This document shows, in pieces, positions 1-11,022 of a DNA stretch of 64,000 nt (the first letter of the stretch is position 1; the number at the start of each line of letters is the position of its first letter). The stretch comes from Ahaetulla prasina. Taxonomy: Eukaryota > Chordata > Lepidosauria > Squamata > Colubridae. The notes beneath the pieces were generated by a model. The model was given only the letters and a program-made list of their open reading frames with translations, made no database searches and was not told the DNA's origin. The position numbers and the translations under genes were made by a program. The DNA is taken from contig NC_080540.1 of the NCBI RefSeq assembly GCF_028640845.1, positions 261,213,458 to 261,277,457 of the forward strand, given 5' to 3'.

Positions 1-69
1 AGATAGAAAGATAGATAGATAAATAGATACTGTAGATAGATAGATACCAGTAGATAGAAAGGAGATAAA
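1..69. repeat. GATA-rich tetranucleotide repeat at window edge
   Basis: The first ~69 bases are made mostly of imperfect GATA units with interruptions (AAAG, AAAT, CTGT). The run is cut by the left edge, so its true length is unknown. GATA arrays are a known component of snake genomes (Bkm-type repeats), but an array this short is not evidence of a sex chromosome. Confidence 0.85.
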
Positions 70-1350
70 TCAAGCTAGCTAATATATAAGGCAGGTTTTG
101 TTATTGCAAAAGTAGGCATTCAATCTAGTTGTGCTCACTGTTCTGAAAAACAGCAAATGAAAAGTGTAGTACACCAATATTAATATTTGCCCTACAATAG
201 TCACTTGCATGTCCCACATTAATATATGACCCTACTAAGGACATCCACCTATCTACTTGCCTATATCGATATACAGAACTCAAACATTGCCATTTACATT
301 TTTTATTGACTTCATTTCTGTACATTTATATATTAAGTTTAATAGAAAAGAACATAAACGTGATTAATGGGCTAAGCAAGTCTAATGAAAGTAAATATAA
401 ATCACAAATGAAGGAAGGGCAAAGAGATCAGCTGCTGTAGAGCAGCAGTGATTAAACAATCAGCATATGCCAACAATTACCACATAGTGATAAGTATAAA
501 ACCACAGATATTTCCTACCCTAAGCCTAAAATAAACATATGGCATCCACATAACATCCAATCTAAGCATAAACTGTTTGCCAGTGCTTTAAATTTTAAAT
601 GCATGTAATTGTTTTAATAGATTATAGGCTAACATTTCATCAATAAGATTGTAATTGTATACAGACTTAGCTGATACTGTGAACAACATTTTTTTTCTAT
701 ACATGCACAGGATAAATTCAACCAGATTTCTCTGCAATTGGTCTTCCAGGGAGACAAACTGGAAGATGAGAAACATTTAAATTTAATGGTAACCATACTT
801 TTGCACAGGTTTGGGCTCCCATTCCCACTTCCCAGTGTAACAGAAGAAGCGTATGCATACAGTTGGTGAGAAAACCTCATATCATCAAAATCTAATAATT
901 TGGGAAACCATTTGTTGCAAACGTTACAACGGGGTTGTTACAACAAATTGTAATACTTGCAACCCTGATTTGTAGGAAAAAAAATATTTTATTGCAACAG
1001 TGATTTGAATGTTTGAACTTTCAGGGACAGAGAGAAGGAGAAGGGAAAAATAACTGCAGCTGCCTCAGGCTTATTTTTCTCCTGTTTTTATTGTTAATCT
1101 ATGCTTCATTCTTAGATCAGAAGCATTCTGCATCTTCATAAATTAATTTATAAATTTACATATACAAAGATTTACACAGACTTATTGGAAAAATGAATAT
1201 ACATTTTTTTCACAACCACTGGATGGCTCAGTTAATATTTTCGTTCCTAATCTCACCATCTCCTTTGTTTAGTTAAACAGCATAGTCCATGTTTTCAATA
1301 CTGTGATGATGGTTTGGGGTTCTTCAATGTCTGTTACTTACAGTTTATTT
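70..1350. other. AT-rich unique DNA, nothing recognised
   Basis: I see no gene, SINE or LINE motif here. Short open frames on the minus strand around 125-880 have no recognisable motif and a composition expected by chance. Confidence 0.5.
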
Positions 1351-1353
1351 AAC

Positions 1354-1580
1354 TAGTGGTGCAGTGGTTAAAGTGTAGTACTGCAGGCAAACTCTGGTCA
1401 CAGTCTGGAGTTTGATTCTCAAGATTAATTCAGCCTTTTATCCTTCCAAAATCAGTTAAATGAGAATCCTGTTTATTGGGGGAAATATGCAAATAATGCT
1501 TCTACATTGTAAGCTGCCCAGAAAGTGCTGTAAAGTGCTATGGAGATGCATATAAGCCTAAAATGTTATGATTATTTATT
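1354..1580 (+). mobile_element. tRNA-derived SINE with L2/MIR-like tail, degenerate
   Basis: The head GTGGTGCAGTGGTTA resembles a tRNA-type A box. The body carries the order seen in the other copies of this family in the window (tRNA-like head, CAGCCTTTTATCCTTCC block, GTAAGCTGCCCAGA-like block, GCTATGGAGATGCATATAAG end). Same family as the copies at 2068-2301, 51309-51545 and 51706-51921, but more diverged. No clear target duplication. Confidence 0.7.
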
Positions 1581-1987
1581 TAAATTTATTGATCATTCAA
1601 CTTCAGTGGACTCTGGATGTGTACAAAACAAAGACACAAAAGCAGCTAAAGATATTGAATCATACAGACAGACCAGGTTAAAAGAATCTAATGGACAGCA
1701 AAATCAACAAAGCAAAACAGTGGCCATTGAACAAAACACTAAACATCAAGCTCAGGGTTTATGCTACTCCAGAGAAGGGGCAGGACAGAAAAGGTACATT
1801 TAAATGGTGGGGACATGCAGTGCATCCATTCTGCTGGAATGTATTGGGCAGGCAGAAGCAATTGTGGATAAGTGGTCTCTCAGATATCCAGGACCTATGC
1901 CATAACCAGCACCTTGAACTGCATTCAGAAGCCAGCAGCAGCTAATGTAGCTTGTATAGCAGTGGTGACACATAGTCACAGGGAGGG

Positions 1988-2044
1988 TTGTCCATACAGT
2001 TGACCATACAGTGAGAGTTATCCATACAGTTGTCCATACAGTCC
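1988..2044. repeat. Short tandem repeat, about 12-bp unit
   Basis: Four imperfect copies of a unit like TTGTCCATACAG occur (TTGTCCATACAG, TTGACCATACAG, TATCCATACAG, TTGTCCATACAG), with a seven-base interruption. It lies inside the L2 remnant and probably arose locally by slippage. Confidence 0.75.
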
Positions 2045-2067
2045 ATTTTGAACCAGCAGTAGTTTCT

Positions 2068-2301
2068 AGATAGCAATAACAATAGCACTTAGACTTACAT
2101 ATTGCTTCATAGTGCTTTACAGCCTTCTCTAAGCAGTTTATCGAATCAGCATATACCCCCAAACAATCTGGGTTCTCATTTTATTGATCATGGAAGGATG
2201 GAAGGCTGAGTCAATCTTGAGCTGTTCAGAATCGAACTCCTGGAATGAGCAATGAGTTAGCCTGAAGTACTGCATTCTAACCATTGTGCACCACGGCTCT
2301 T
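2068..2301 (-). mobile_element. tRNA-derived SINE with L2/MIR-like tail, inside L2
   Basis: On the plus strand the block opens with ATAGCAATAACAATAGCACT and closes with CCATTGTGCACCACGGCTCT, the reverse of the tRNA-like head. The internal order (AAGCAGTTTA, CAATCTGGGTTCTCATTTTA, GGAAGGCTGAGTCAA) is the mirror of the copy at 51309-51545. It interrupts an L2 reverse-transcriptase remnant, so it inserted later than the L2. Confidence 0.85.
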
Positions 2302-2458
2302 CAAGGGCAGCTTCATGTAAAGTGCATTGCAATAATCCAGTCCACCATGAGGTGACCAGGACATGACTGACTATTTGAAGGGCCTCCTGATTGAAGAAAG
2401 TGCAAAAACAGCATACAAGATGAACTTGTACTCTCCTAGACACAATTTCCACCTGTTG

Positions 2459-2563
2459 TAGAAAACAAGTGTCTTATACTTGATATATGGATATGATTTC
2501 TGGCACTCTTCTCTGGCTATGTATAATCATCCTACCATGTATGTAACAAATATCTTCTCCAAA
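2459..2563. repeat. Dispersed direct repeat, copy 1
   Basis: This ~100-bp segment recurs at 3416-3501 in the same orientation. Shared landmarks are TAGAAAACAAG, TTTCTGGCACTCTTC, TGGCTATGTATAATC and TGTATGTAACAAATATCTTC. It could be a local duplication or two copies of an interspersed repeat I do not recognise. Confidence 0.8.
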
Positions 2564-2883
2564 GTCCCTCTAGAACACAAGAAGGGAAAACTCTTGGGGT
2601 TCAACTCCATACATCTTAAAGTTATTGAGGTTGAGGAAAAACAACCTTAGAATGATCTTGTTTACTGACATTACTACAAGAGAAGACTTAAGAACAGACA
2701 TAAAATAGTGGGTAAATCTAACAGCTTAATTTAATTTTCAATGGATATTTCTTTTAGCTAGCATTTCCTCTTTACCTCTGATTCCATTTAGTAATAATTC
2801 AGTATCTTAGCCTTAATTTCAACCCATTGTACTGAAGTCTTATATGAACAGTATTTAAAAAGGTAAATGTTCCCCTTGCACAT

Positions 2884-3190
2884 ATGTGCTAGTTGTTCCC
2901 AACTCTAGGGGGTGGTGCTCCTCTCCGTTTCAAAGCAGAAGAGCCAGCGCTGTCATAATCCGTCTCGGTGGTCATGTGGCTGGCATGACTAAACTCCAAA
3001 GGTGCATGGAACACTGTTTCCTTCCCACCAAAGGTGGTCCCTATTTTTCTACTTGCATTTTTTACATGCTTTCAAACTGCTAGGTTGGCAGAAGCTGGGA
3101 CAAGTAATGGGAGTTCACTCCGTTACGTGGCACTACGGAATCAAACCTCTGAACTGCTGACCTTTCAGTGACAGTGACACCACATCCTTG
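2884..3190 (-). mobile_element. Sauria-type SINE (minus strand)
   Basis: Mirror image of the plus-strand copies at 40272 and 53290: CTAGGGGGTGGTGCTC near the 3' end, GGTGGTCATGTGGCTGGCAT, TCCCACCAAAGGTGGTCCC, then CTAGGTTGGCAGAAGCTGG and a tRNA-like promoter region near 3130-3175. Sauria SINEs are squamate tRNA-derived SINEs thought to be moved by BovB LINEs. The copy is diverged and has no clear flanking duplication. Confidence 0.85.
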
Positions 3191-3415
3191 AACAGTATTT
3201 AGTCAGAAGCAATTGAATCTCTTGAAGTCTAGACTGATTTAGACTGAAGTAAATCCTTTTTAGTTCACGTGGATTTAAAACTACTTCATAAATAAACTTA
3301 GATTTTAGATTTTATTCATCTTCTGTTTATGTTTCATTGATCATTGATGTTCATTATATTGATCAGTAACTCATAAGTATTGCCTTACGAAAAATAATAA
3401 GTTTGAGCTACTGCT
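3190..3415. other. AT-rich spacer, nothing recognised
   Basis: Unique AT-rich sequence between the Sauria SINE and copy 2 of the direct repeat. No motif recognised. Confidence 0.4.
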
Positions 3416-3501
3416 ATAGAAAACAAGATAGGGATATAATTTCTGGCACTCTTCCCTGGCTATGTATAATCTTCTACCTTGTATGTAACAAATATCTTCT
3501 C
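3416..3501. repeat. Dispersed direct repeat, copy 2
   Basis: Second copy of the segment at 2459-2563, about 0.95 kb away, slightly shorter (about 15 bases are missing after the GAAAACAAG block). The Sauria SINE lies between the two copies. Confidence 0.8.
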
Positions 3502-3815
3502 CCATGTTACACATAAAATAATGTATAAATCCAAGAGATAAAAAGAAGAGAAAGAAAAATTCCAAACTATACAGATTATAATAAATATGCTCATAAAAGG
3601 CATTCCTGAAAAGTAGTAATTTATATCCAACAAAGTTATTTTTGAATTTAGTAGAAGAAATGATCTGCTATCAACAAGGGATAATTGCCTGGCTGAACTT
3701 GACTTTCCGTCACACATAAACTGTCATCTTATGTGTGCATGTTTGAGTATATATGTCTGTATGACTATGGAGAGTCTCAATCATCCCAGTCATGGTTGTC
3801 CCAAAGGTGCTTTTT

Positions 3816-3948
3816 CAAGAGGCAACTGGACTTTCTGGTTTTTCTTTGAAGATGCTTTGCTTCTCATCCAAGAAGCAGAACTGAAGAAGCTTCTTGATGA
3901 GAAGCGAAATGTCTTCAAAGAAAAACCAGAAAGTCCAGTTGCCTCTTG
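3816..3948. mobile_element. Foldback (near-perfect inverted repeat) element, 133 bp
   Basis: The left arm (3816-3876) and right arm (about 3886-3948) are reverse complements over ~60 bp with only a few mismatches, separated by a loop of roughly 10 bases. The outer 37 bases of each arm match perfectly. The right arm contains GATGAGAAGCGAAATGTC, which resembles a hammerhead-ribozyme core order (GATGA, short spacer, CGAAA, GTC), but stem II would be almost absent. Similar foldback repeats occur in other vertebrates; I do not assign a superfamily. Confidence 0.8.
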
Positions 3949-4267
3949 CATATGTATGTCTGTATAGCTCTTTTTCCATTTACAAACACTGATATACTTT
4001 ATATGAAATATATCAAAGATCAGTTCTGGAAATATATTTTTAAAGGCTTCCCTTTTCCAATCATGCCAGCATCCTGAAAGAAAAGACAGTTTCAGAAAAC
4101 GTATCTAATCTCTGTTCTTTTCTTATTTCAGAATGGTACCCTAACAACACAAAATGCATAAACCAAACAGCTGAGTACAATATTAAAAAGGATATATTTT
4201 AGACTGGAACAGCAATTCCAATATGAGATTTACCTGTGGCTGTCACAGGTGAAACACTGATACAGGC

Positions 4268-4424
4268 CAGTGGTGGGTTGCCCCCCGTTTGGACCGGTTC
4301 TATAGAATCAGTAGTAAAACCAGCGGGAGGCTCTGCCCAATGACCCAAATGTCATTAAAAGTGATCTGCGCATTGAGCAGACATGATGTGAACTGGTAGT
4401 AAAGGTAAGTGGAACCCATCCCTG
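4268..4424. mobile_element. hAT-type MITE, 157 bp, with 8-bp target duplication
   Basis: The left terminus CAGTGGTGGGTTGC and the right terminus GGAACCCATCCCTG are imperfect inverted repeats. They are flanked by perfect 8-bp direct repeats ATACAGGC (4260-4267 and 4425-4432), the hallmark of hAT transposition. No coding capacity. Internal GGAGGCTCTGCCCA is shared with the element at 56182-56351, so they are one family. Confidence 0.9.
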
Positions 4425-4432
4425 ATACAGGC

Positions 4433-5003
4433 TATATACAGGCTAGCTATAAACTTCCTCAGGTATAAATTAAAGAGTTATTTGAGTGAAGGTGTGTAAG
4501 GAACTTTAGTTTTTCTGATTTTTCTGATTTATGTGTGGCTGCTGAAGAAGAAACAAGAGGAAATCTCACAGACTGAGAAATCACAGCAAAACATACTATA
4601 TTTGAAAGTCAAGGACAATTTCTTATATAGAAAGAAATACTATGAATTTATCAGTTAAGCTGGTTTTCTTTATCAGCATTTTATGTCAGTCACATCAAAT
4701 TTCATGTAAGAAATGGAACAGTTTTTATTCATCATGTTTGATTTATATATGGTGTTGGAAACTCAGTTCAGGCTTGTCATTTTTTTGGTGGGAACAATAC
4801 TTTGTTTTTCTGTTACCATGATTAGTATATACTCACTGCACTACACTGCATAAAATGTTAGAATAATACAGTTGGAAGTGTCATCGGATCCATTACCCGT
4901 CATAGTGCTACAAGTAGTAACAGTAACTTAATATAATAGTTTGTTAGCACCTTGGTACTGTACAAAAAAATAATTAGTTTCTCAAACATTTATTTTCAGT
5001 ATG
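4433..5003. other. AT-rich unique DNA
   Basis: No gene or repeat recognised. No long open frame. Confidence 0.4.
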
Positions 5004-5237
5004 CAGGTAGTGCTCAACTTTTAACCATTTGTTTAGCGACTGTTCAAAGTTACAATGGCATCGAAAAAAATGACTTACAATCAATCCTCATACTTATGAC
5101 AGTTGCAGCCTCTCTACAGTTATATGATCAACATTTAGGAGCTTGGCACCCAGCTTATATTTACAACAGTTGCAGTGCGCTGGGGGTCATATGATCACCA
5201 TTTGTGACCTTCCCAGCTGTTTTTTGCCAACCAAAGT
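5004..5237 (+). mobile_element. Non-autonomous DNA transposon fragment (CAGGTAGT-type)
   Basis: The block starts CAGGTAGTGCTCAACTTTTA and continues with TTACAATGGCATCGAAAAA. The same start is found at 17449 and 53902. This is a squamate MITE-like repeat in which both ends read as variants of CAGGTAGTCCTYGACTTA. The 3' inverted terminus is missing here, so the copy is truncated. Confidence 0.65.
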
Positions 5238-5545
5238 CAAAATTAAATACAATAGATACACCATGCAAAAATTAGGATTAAAAGACTAAAAGATACATTG
5301 GAGAGTATCTATTATGCATAGACCACCTGCCGGAAACAAATATAACTTTTCTCATCATGCGAGAAAGAAGATGGAGTTGCTTTAAAGTGCCTTAGACAGG
5401 GGCTACACTTAACCAGGTGCACTCGGAATCATATTTTGCCTTTGAATGTCAATCTCAGTGAAAGACAATTCTTTAGTAAATACTTTGTGAAAGGCATTAA
5501 AAATTACCAAATATTCCAAGCTGTTTTCAAATAATTGCAATGTTA

Positions 5546-5549
5546 ATAT

Positions 5550-5596
<47 letters not shown>

Positions 5597-5830
5597 TTTT
5601 GTCACAACAGTATATATAAGCATAAGCATGATAGTAACTATATAATATATAAGCATATATATATAAGTATAAGTATGTAATAACTATATTAATTGGATAT
5701 AATGAAAAAAAACAATAGGACAGGAACGGTAGGCACGTTTGTGCTCTTATACACGCCCCTTACAGACCTCTTAGGAATGGGGTGAGGTCAATAGTAGACA
5801 GTTTTTGGTGAAAGTTTTTGGTGAATGACA
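5546..5830 (-). mobile_element. CR1/L3-like LINE 3' end with expanded TTTA tail
   Basis: On the minus strand the block reads the last part of the LINE found in full at 23275-26445 and 33290-36975: the coding end, a 3' untranslated region with GGACAGGAACGGTAGGCACG (plus-strand view), TATTTTGTCACAACAGTATA, and a tail. The tail has grown to a run of about 13 TTTA units (5549-5600). The copy is 5'-truncated near 5830 and has no intact frame. Confidence 0.85.
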
Positions 5831-5849
5831 ATTGGTTTATCTGTAATAC

Positions 5850-8800
5850 AGCTAAAAGTGAATTGTTATTGTTTTGTTATGTTCTTTTATATTAAGCAAC
5901 AGAAGAAATAAAAAGTGGTATATAAATTTCTCATGATTGTTATTTCACAAGATTCACTTTAAATGCTGTGGGATGTGGACTCTGCTCCACTGGACTATAT
6001 TAGAATCGTCAGCAAAATTTCCTAATAAAATAAAAATTGATGCAATTTTACATAAAAGCACTGGTGAGTAGCATAATTATTAGTGTTTGATGTATTGCAC
6101 CCAAAATGAAACAACTGCAGGAATACAGTTGAAACTAGTGATAGTTTTGACTTTTCCGGTCTAGGGGACGAATCCCTGGTAATTCTATGTACCACATCAG
6201 AGAATATAAAAAGTTATTTGACAACTTTTTGTCCAAGAAGAAGCAAATAATATAGGCTTCAGAAATAAAACTTCCAAATAAAATATATCTAGTATTCAAA
6301 TGTAAAGAGCACATTTGGTATAAGATGGAAAACATAAACTTGTTTGCAGAATGAACAACTGCAAGATTAAATCTGAATCACTATTTATATCTCACAAAAC
6401 CTGCAAATATTGTTCAGTTTTTATTAATGTGTTGTAATAACAGGGAAACAGGACAATTCATGCTGGGAGCTATGCTAGAGATAATTCTTAGAACTGTTCA
6501 CTAGAATGTCAAGCTGAAATCCAGAGTAAAGAATATAAAGGATTTTGTTTCTACATAGCAAAACAAAAAACAAAAAATCTTAAAAAGTTGGTAAGCTTTA
6601 AGAATAAACATTATAGCTAAAATGCAATCCAACTATGCTATGTTACTAGAAATCAATTTACTTAATCAGAACCTGTTGCTAATATTTAACTGTAGGATTG
6701 CAGGCTAATTTCCACTGAAAACAATGAGATGTAAGTTAATTACAATTCATTTGTTCTTCTGCTTACAATTTGATTTGTCATGACTATAACTAGATCAACA
6801 CCAATGTATATTCAGGTTGCATATTAAAATTTTCAATTGCCAGACTTAATACACAGCAATAAATATCTTTAAATGATTTTTCTTTAAAAGAAAGAATTCA
6901 ACATTGGAACTGTGGAAGAGTTGATTTCTCAGTTTTTTTCTGGTATGCTTTTCATAATGTAAAATAAAGTATGTTGAATATTATTCACAAGGAAACTCGC
7001 AAACTCTTATATGTATTACAATTGAATTTCTTTAAAATTGAGTTGACATAAACATATTCTTATATATTCAAAAATGCTGTCATGCCCCAGTGTTTAATCT
7101 TTAGAATTCAAATTGCACATGTTGATGATCAAAGTAGCATTTTCTTGAAATCCTTTCCTTTTTTCTTCTTTATCTTCTTCCACTTTCTGCTTTGAATCTT
7201 CTCTGTCCTTCCCAATTTCAGAGCTATACCAGAACCATCAAATGTAATAAAAGGAAGGGACTTTAGATATAATGTAGTAAAACCCTACTGCACAGTACAC
7301 AAATCCGCTCTATTGCGTATTATACCATGTTGATTGATATAGGAAGAAAAAGTTGTGTTAAAAGCATGTCTAATTAGTCTGTAGAATAGGGATGTGTGAT
7401 TCTGTGGGACAAATTTGTTCCTCCCTTCAAATTGACATTTGTTGTCCAACTTTTAAGTACCACCATCACTCTAAATGAATCTCTGCCCTTAACAGGTACT
7501 TGTGGAAGTTTGTTGGTAGGTCTACAAGGTAATGTGAAGGAAATTTAGGCTTGCAAACAATATTGAGGCATGCAGATGAACTTCCTAAAAATATTGGGCT
7601 GTAGCATAATGTTTTAATTTCATATCTTAGTCATACTAGAAACAAAAACAAAAGGATCTAAGCTTAAGCCAATAACCCACCTTCCTACAATAAATACATA
7701 ACTATTTACAAGGCATAGTTCATAAGCATTTATTGTATAAAGTACTTCCAAAAGAAAAAGTCCATAAAATTAAAACAGCAAAATAAGATGGCATTTTTAA
7801 AAAGAGATAGCAGCAATATAAATTGGAACACCTCCAGTTAAACAAATGCATAATATATAGTACATATAAAAGCTATTAATCCAATTTAACAACATTCAAT
7901 GCATTTATGCTAAGAAACAGCTAAAAAGCACTAAACGGAATTTACAGAGCTGAATAAAAAAAAAAAAACAATTACCAACTAGACTTGGGAGATTCCAGTT
8001 GGTAAATGAGTCTGTGAAATTGCCTTCTGTTAAAAAAGAGTATTAATGGCTATGCTAGCACTTGACTAATATTTTATGGTGCAGACTGTTGCTAAATTAA
8101 ACTCTTTGTATGTCTTCCTACCGAGATACTTAGTTATAGTTAGAGTGGTTGTTTTCTGTTAAATAACTTTAAGAGATTGTTGGTGAGATGAAATCTTTGC
8201 TTCAGTTTTTTTTAAAAAAAACATTGAAACTCTGCTTATAGTGCCTCCTTGGCTAATAAAAGATAGCAATAGTGTCCTCTTAGTTTTATTACAGTCAAAG
8301 AATTGCCAGTTCAGAGGTCTTTATAAGTTTTGATGCCTTTCCCCTTCTTTCTCTCCCCCCACTTTTTTTTTGATAAGGGAGAAACTTCATACAGACATCA
8401 CTCAGGAACCTGTCCAGGAGTGCTTCAACTGCAGGGTTTGCATATCACAATTAATCCAAGGCTTTTGTCACATTTTTTTTAAAAAAATAACACAACTGGT
8501 TTTATCAACTTACTAAATTAAACCAAACAAATGATATAATTTATCTTAATTTGTGATTCCACGAATTGTTTTGGCAATGCTCAATAGATTTATCCATATA
8601 GGTCTTTGTTAGTATAACTATTCTGATTGGTGGCCATCAGTTAGTGAAATGGTTTTCTTTTGTCACATGATGAATACCATACTGTGAAATCGTTTGCATA
8701 TAGAAGAAGAAAAAAAATCTTATTAGAAATCATAAAAGGTATCTAAAATTAATTTGTGTTTTACGTTAGCATACCTCTACCTAAATTTGTTTCAGATTAT

Positions 8801-10936
8801 TGTTCGGCAAGACTGATTGATGTATTTTTAAAAAAATACTGCAAAAAAAAGGGGAGACTTTAATCTAAGTGATTGCTTATATTAAGTTTGGCTGGGAAGA
8901 CTCTTAATTTTACTTATATTTGTGGATGAGGATATAGTGCTATCTGTAAGTCTTTAAAATAGTTATGCCAGTTGTAGGGATTAAGTGGCAGCTATATGGG
9001 GCATTGGAGCAATTTGTAATCTTGGGAAAAGATGCAGCTGCTTTAAAGAGTTGCAACAAATGTTATATTAATATTCCCATTTGCCCCAGAGTCCTTTGTT
9101 GAATTAAATTTTGAAATTCGATGTTAATCTGAATATTTATGGAAGGATTATATGTATAGGAAGTATTCATATGTATGCTAACTATATATTCACCAAGTTA
9201 AAAAATAGCTGAGGAGTAACAAATAGAATAGAAATTCCCACTGACAGTTGTATATGACATTTGACTCACAGAAGGAGAAAAATCCACAATAATGTACTGA
9301 GTCATCACTGTTAACAGAAGCATAGCTCTTTTAGAGCAGGGAAGAGATTGGTTTCAACTGGGGAAACACAGCAGGGGGTTCACAGACTTATCATCTCACA
9401 TGCTGGGGAAATGATCCCTGGTGTATGCCCAACTGCAGTTTGTAACATCAGAAGTACTGGCTCTTGAAGCATTGGTTGCGTGATTACAAGGAGCATACAT
9501 GCTCCAAGCTGCTGTTACATGAACCATATCTTTGGTATAGCCCAGAGCATAAGAATTAAATTGTGCAATTCTAATTAGAAACAGAATTAATGCCATTGAC
9601 TAAGGATAGGAAACAGTGGAATAAAGTAGTCACCAATGATCAAGACTCGTCAGAATCTTACCCGCTTTACCTGCACATTGTGAAGTCTTGCTGGTCCAAT
9701 GAGGTGACCTTTGCGTTACATACTGAGGCCTGACGTGCTAAGCAGTGACTGAGTTTGTCGGATTTACCTAGCTGAATAATATTGCTGCAATCTGCAGTGT
9801 GTATTTATAATGTATCCAGGTCACAAATGATGTCTTGGATGATTAAGAGGCAGTTCTATTGATTGTTTATCTCATTAGGATGATTTATCTAGTATTTTTA
9901 TATACATTCATAACAATGGCATAATGTCATAACTGCATGAATATGCAATGACAATGAGATGCAACTAAAATAATGGATCTATAAACATAATATTTTATTG
10001 TGAAAGGAGATGAGAACCTACTGTCTCCAAGGAAAGCTGCAAAGGGGAAAGGGTTGTTGCCAGGAAGCTAAAGCCTCCATTTCTTAACCTTATCAGGAAG
10101 AGCTCAGTAAGGTATTTGTCATCCTGAAAGATTCATAATGCTTTCTTTGTTTGCATATGTACATTCCACATACATTATTGGCTCTACAAATTAGGCAAGA
10201 TACAAATAAAATAAGCTAGAAATGAATTTAGGAGGGAGGAAAGGATTTCTAGTCTCTAGTTTCTACACACAACTAAAATTTCAATAAGGCATTTAGGATT
10301 TTAAAAATAAAAACTGCATCAGAGGGGTGTGTGTGTGTGAGTCTCTGTGTATGCCTGTGGAGCTAGTAATTAATGACATCAGAACAGGCATGGAAGGAAG
10401 ATTTAACTCTTCCTTCCCCTGTTATGATAATGAGAAAAATACTTCTGAACAGGAGGGTAAAAATCCACCATGGCTTCAGTGAACCACTAATAAGTTCCCT
10501 TGAAATGCAAATAGCTGTCTAGATATGTGATTGTTTTCTGTCACAAGTGGCAGAGAAGGAGGGGTTAAACTTCTCCTCTCTAGCCGTCTGGAGTTTGTAG
10601 TTGCTCAGATTTCCCTATAGATATTCTTTACATAACAAACTGCTAATAGCACTCTGAAATTAACCCTAGCCCTAATCCTTTAGGTATTTTGAAGGATCTT
10701 CAACCATTTTAGGATGCAGTAAGGAAAAATCTTTTTGTTCATGTCCAGATTTCCATTTTTTTTCTTTCTACTTACATTATTTGTGGGTCATATATTGGAA
10801 ATATATGCCCCAGAGCGTGCTGACCAAGGACTGGCTGGCTGCAGCTGCTGCCAGATACCATTGGTCTCTGTGCTTGCTGGGGGGCAGGGTGTGTGCTGGG
10901 GGCACGATACCCATCCAGGCTAATCACCCTGATATT
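5850..10936. other. Long AT-rich unique stretch
   Basis: About 5 kb without a recognisable interspersed repeat, RNA gene or convincing open frame. It contains short A and T homopolymers and a weak exon-like segment on the minus strand at 9671-9771 (listed separately). The last ~130 bases (10800-10925) are unusually GC-rich; I do not recognise them. Confidence 0.45.
9671..9771 (-). other. Exon-like segment, unproven
   Basis: On the minus strand a 101-base block runs from a weak acceptor (ATTATTCAG) to a strong donor (TGTGCAG followed by GTAAAG). One frame is open throughout and reads with SDKLSHCLARQ and TSLDQQDFTMC. One open frame in three over 33 codons is not rare, and I do not recognise the peptide. 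Confidence 0.12.
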
Positions 10937-11022
10937 GTGTTTCCCTGAAAATAAACCCTAATGTTTATTTTGGAGCCGAGCCCCCCAAAATACCAGACCG
11001 GGTCTTATTTTCAGGGAAACGT
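10937..11022. mobile_element. Short MITE with GTTTCCCTGAAAATAA termini
   Basis: The left end GTGTTTCCCTGAAAATAA and the right end TTATTTTCAGGGAAACGT are inverted repeats of about 16 bp, only ~86 bp apart end to end. A related right end is at 19225-19251. No coding capacity. The superfamily is uncertain because I see no clear target duplication. Confidence 0.75.

Larger units (their letters stand above)
1795..2465 (-). pseudogene. L2 LINE reverse transcriptase C-terminus, split by a SINE
   Basis: Two blocks on the minus strand match the C-terminal region of L2-type reverse transcriptase. The right block (2303-2465) reads with VSHVLVTS and LLQCTLHEAAL, like the family's HALVTSRLDYCN/ALYVGLPL region. 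The left block (1800-1935) reads IGPGYLRDHLS followed by RMDALHVPT, like the ALHGLGPGYLRD region. Between them sits a minus-strand SINE (2068-2301). Frames are broken, so the element is dead. Recognition is by motif memory; subfamily is not assigned. Confidence 0.7.
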
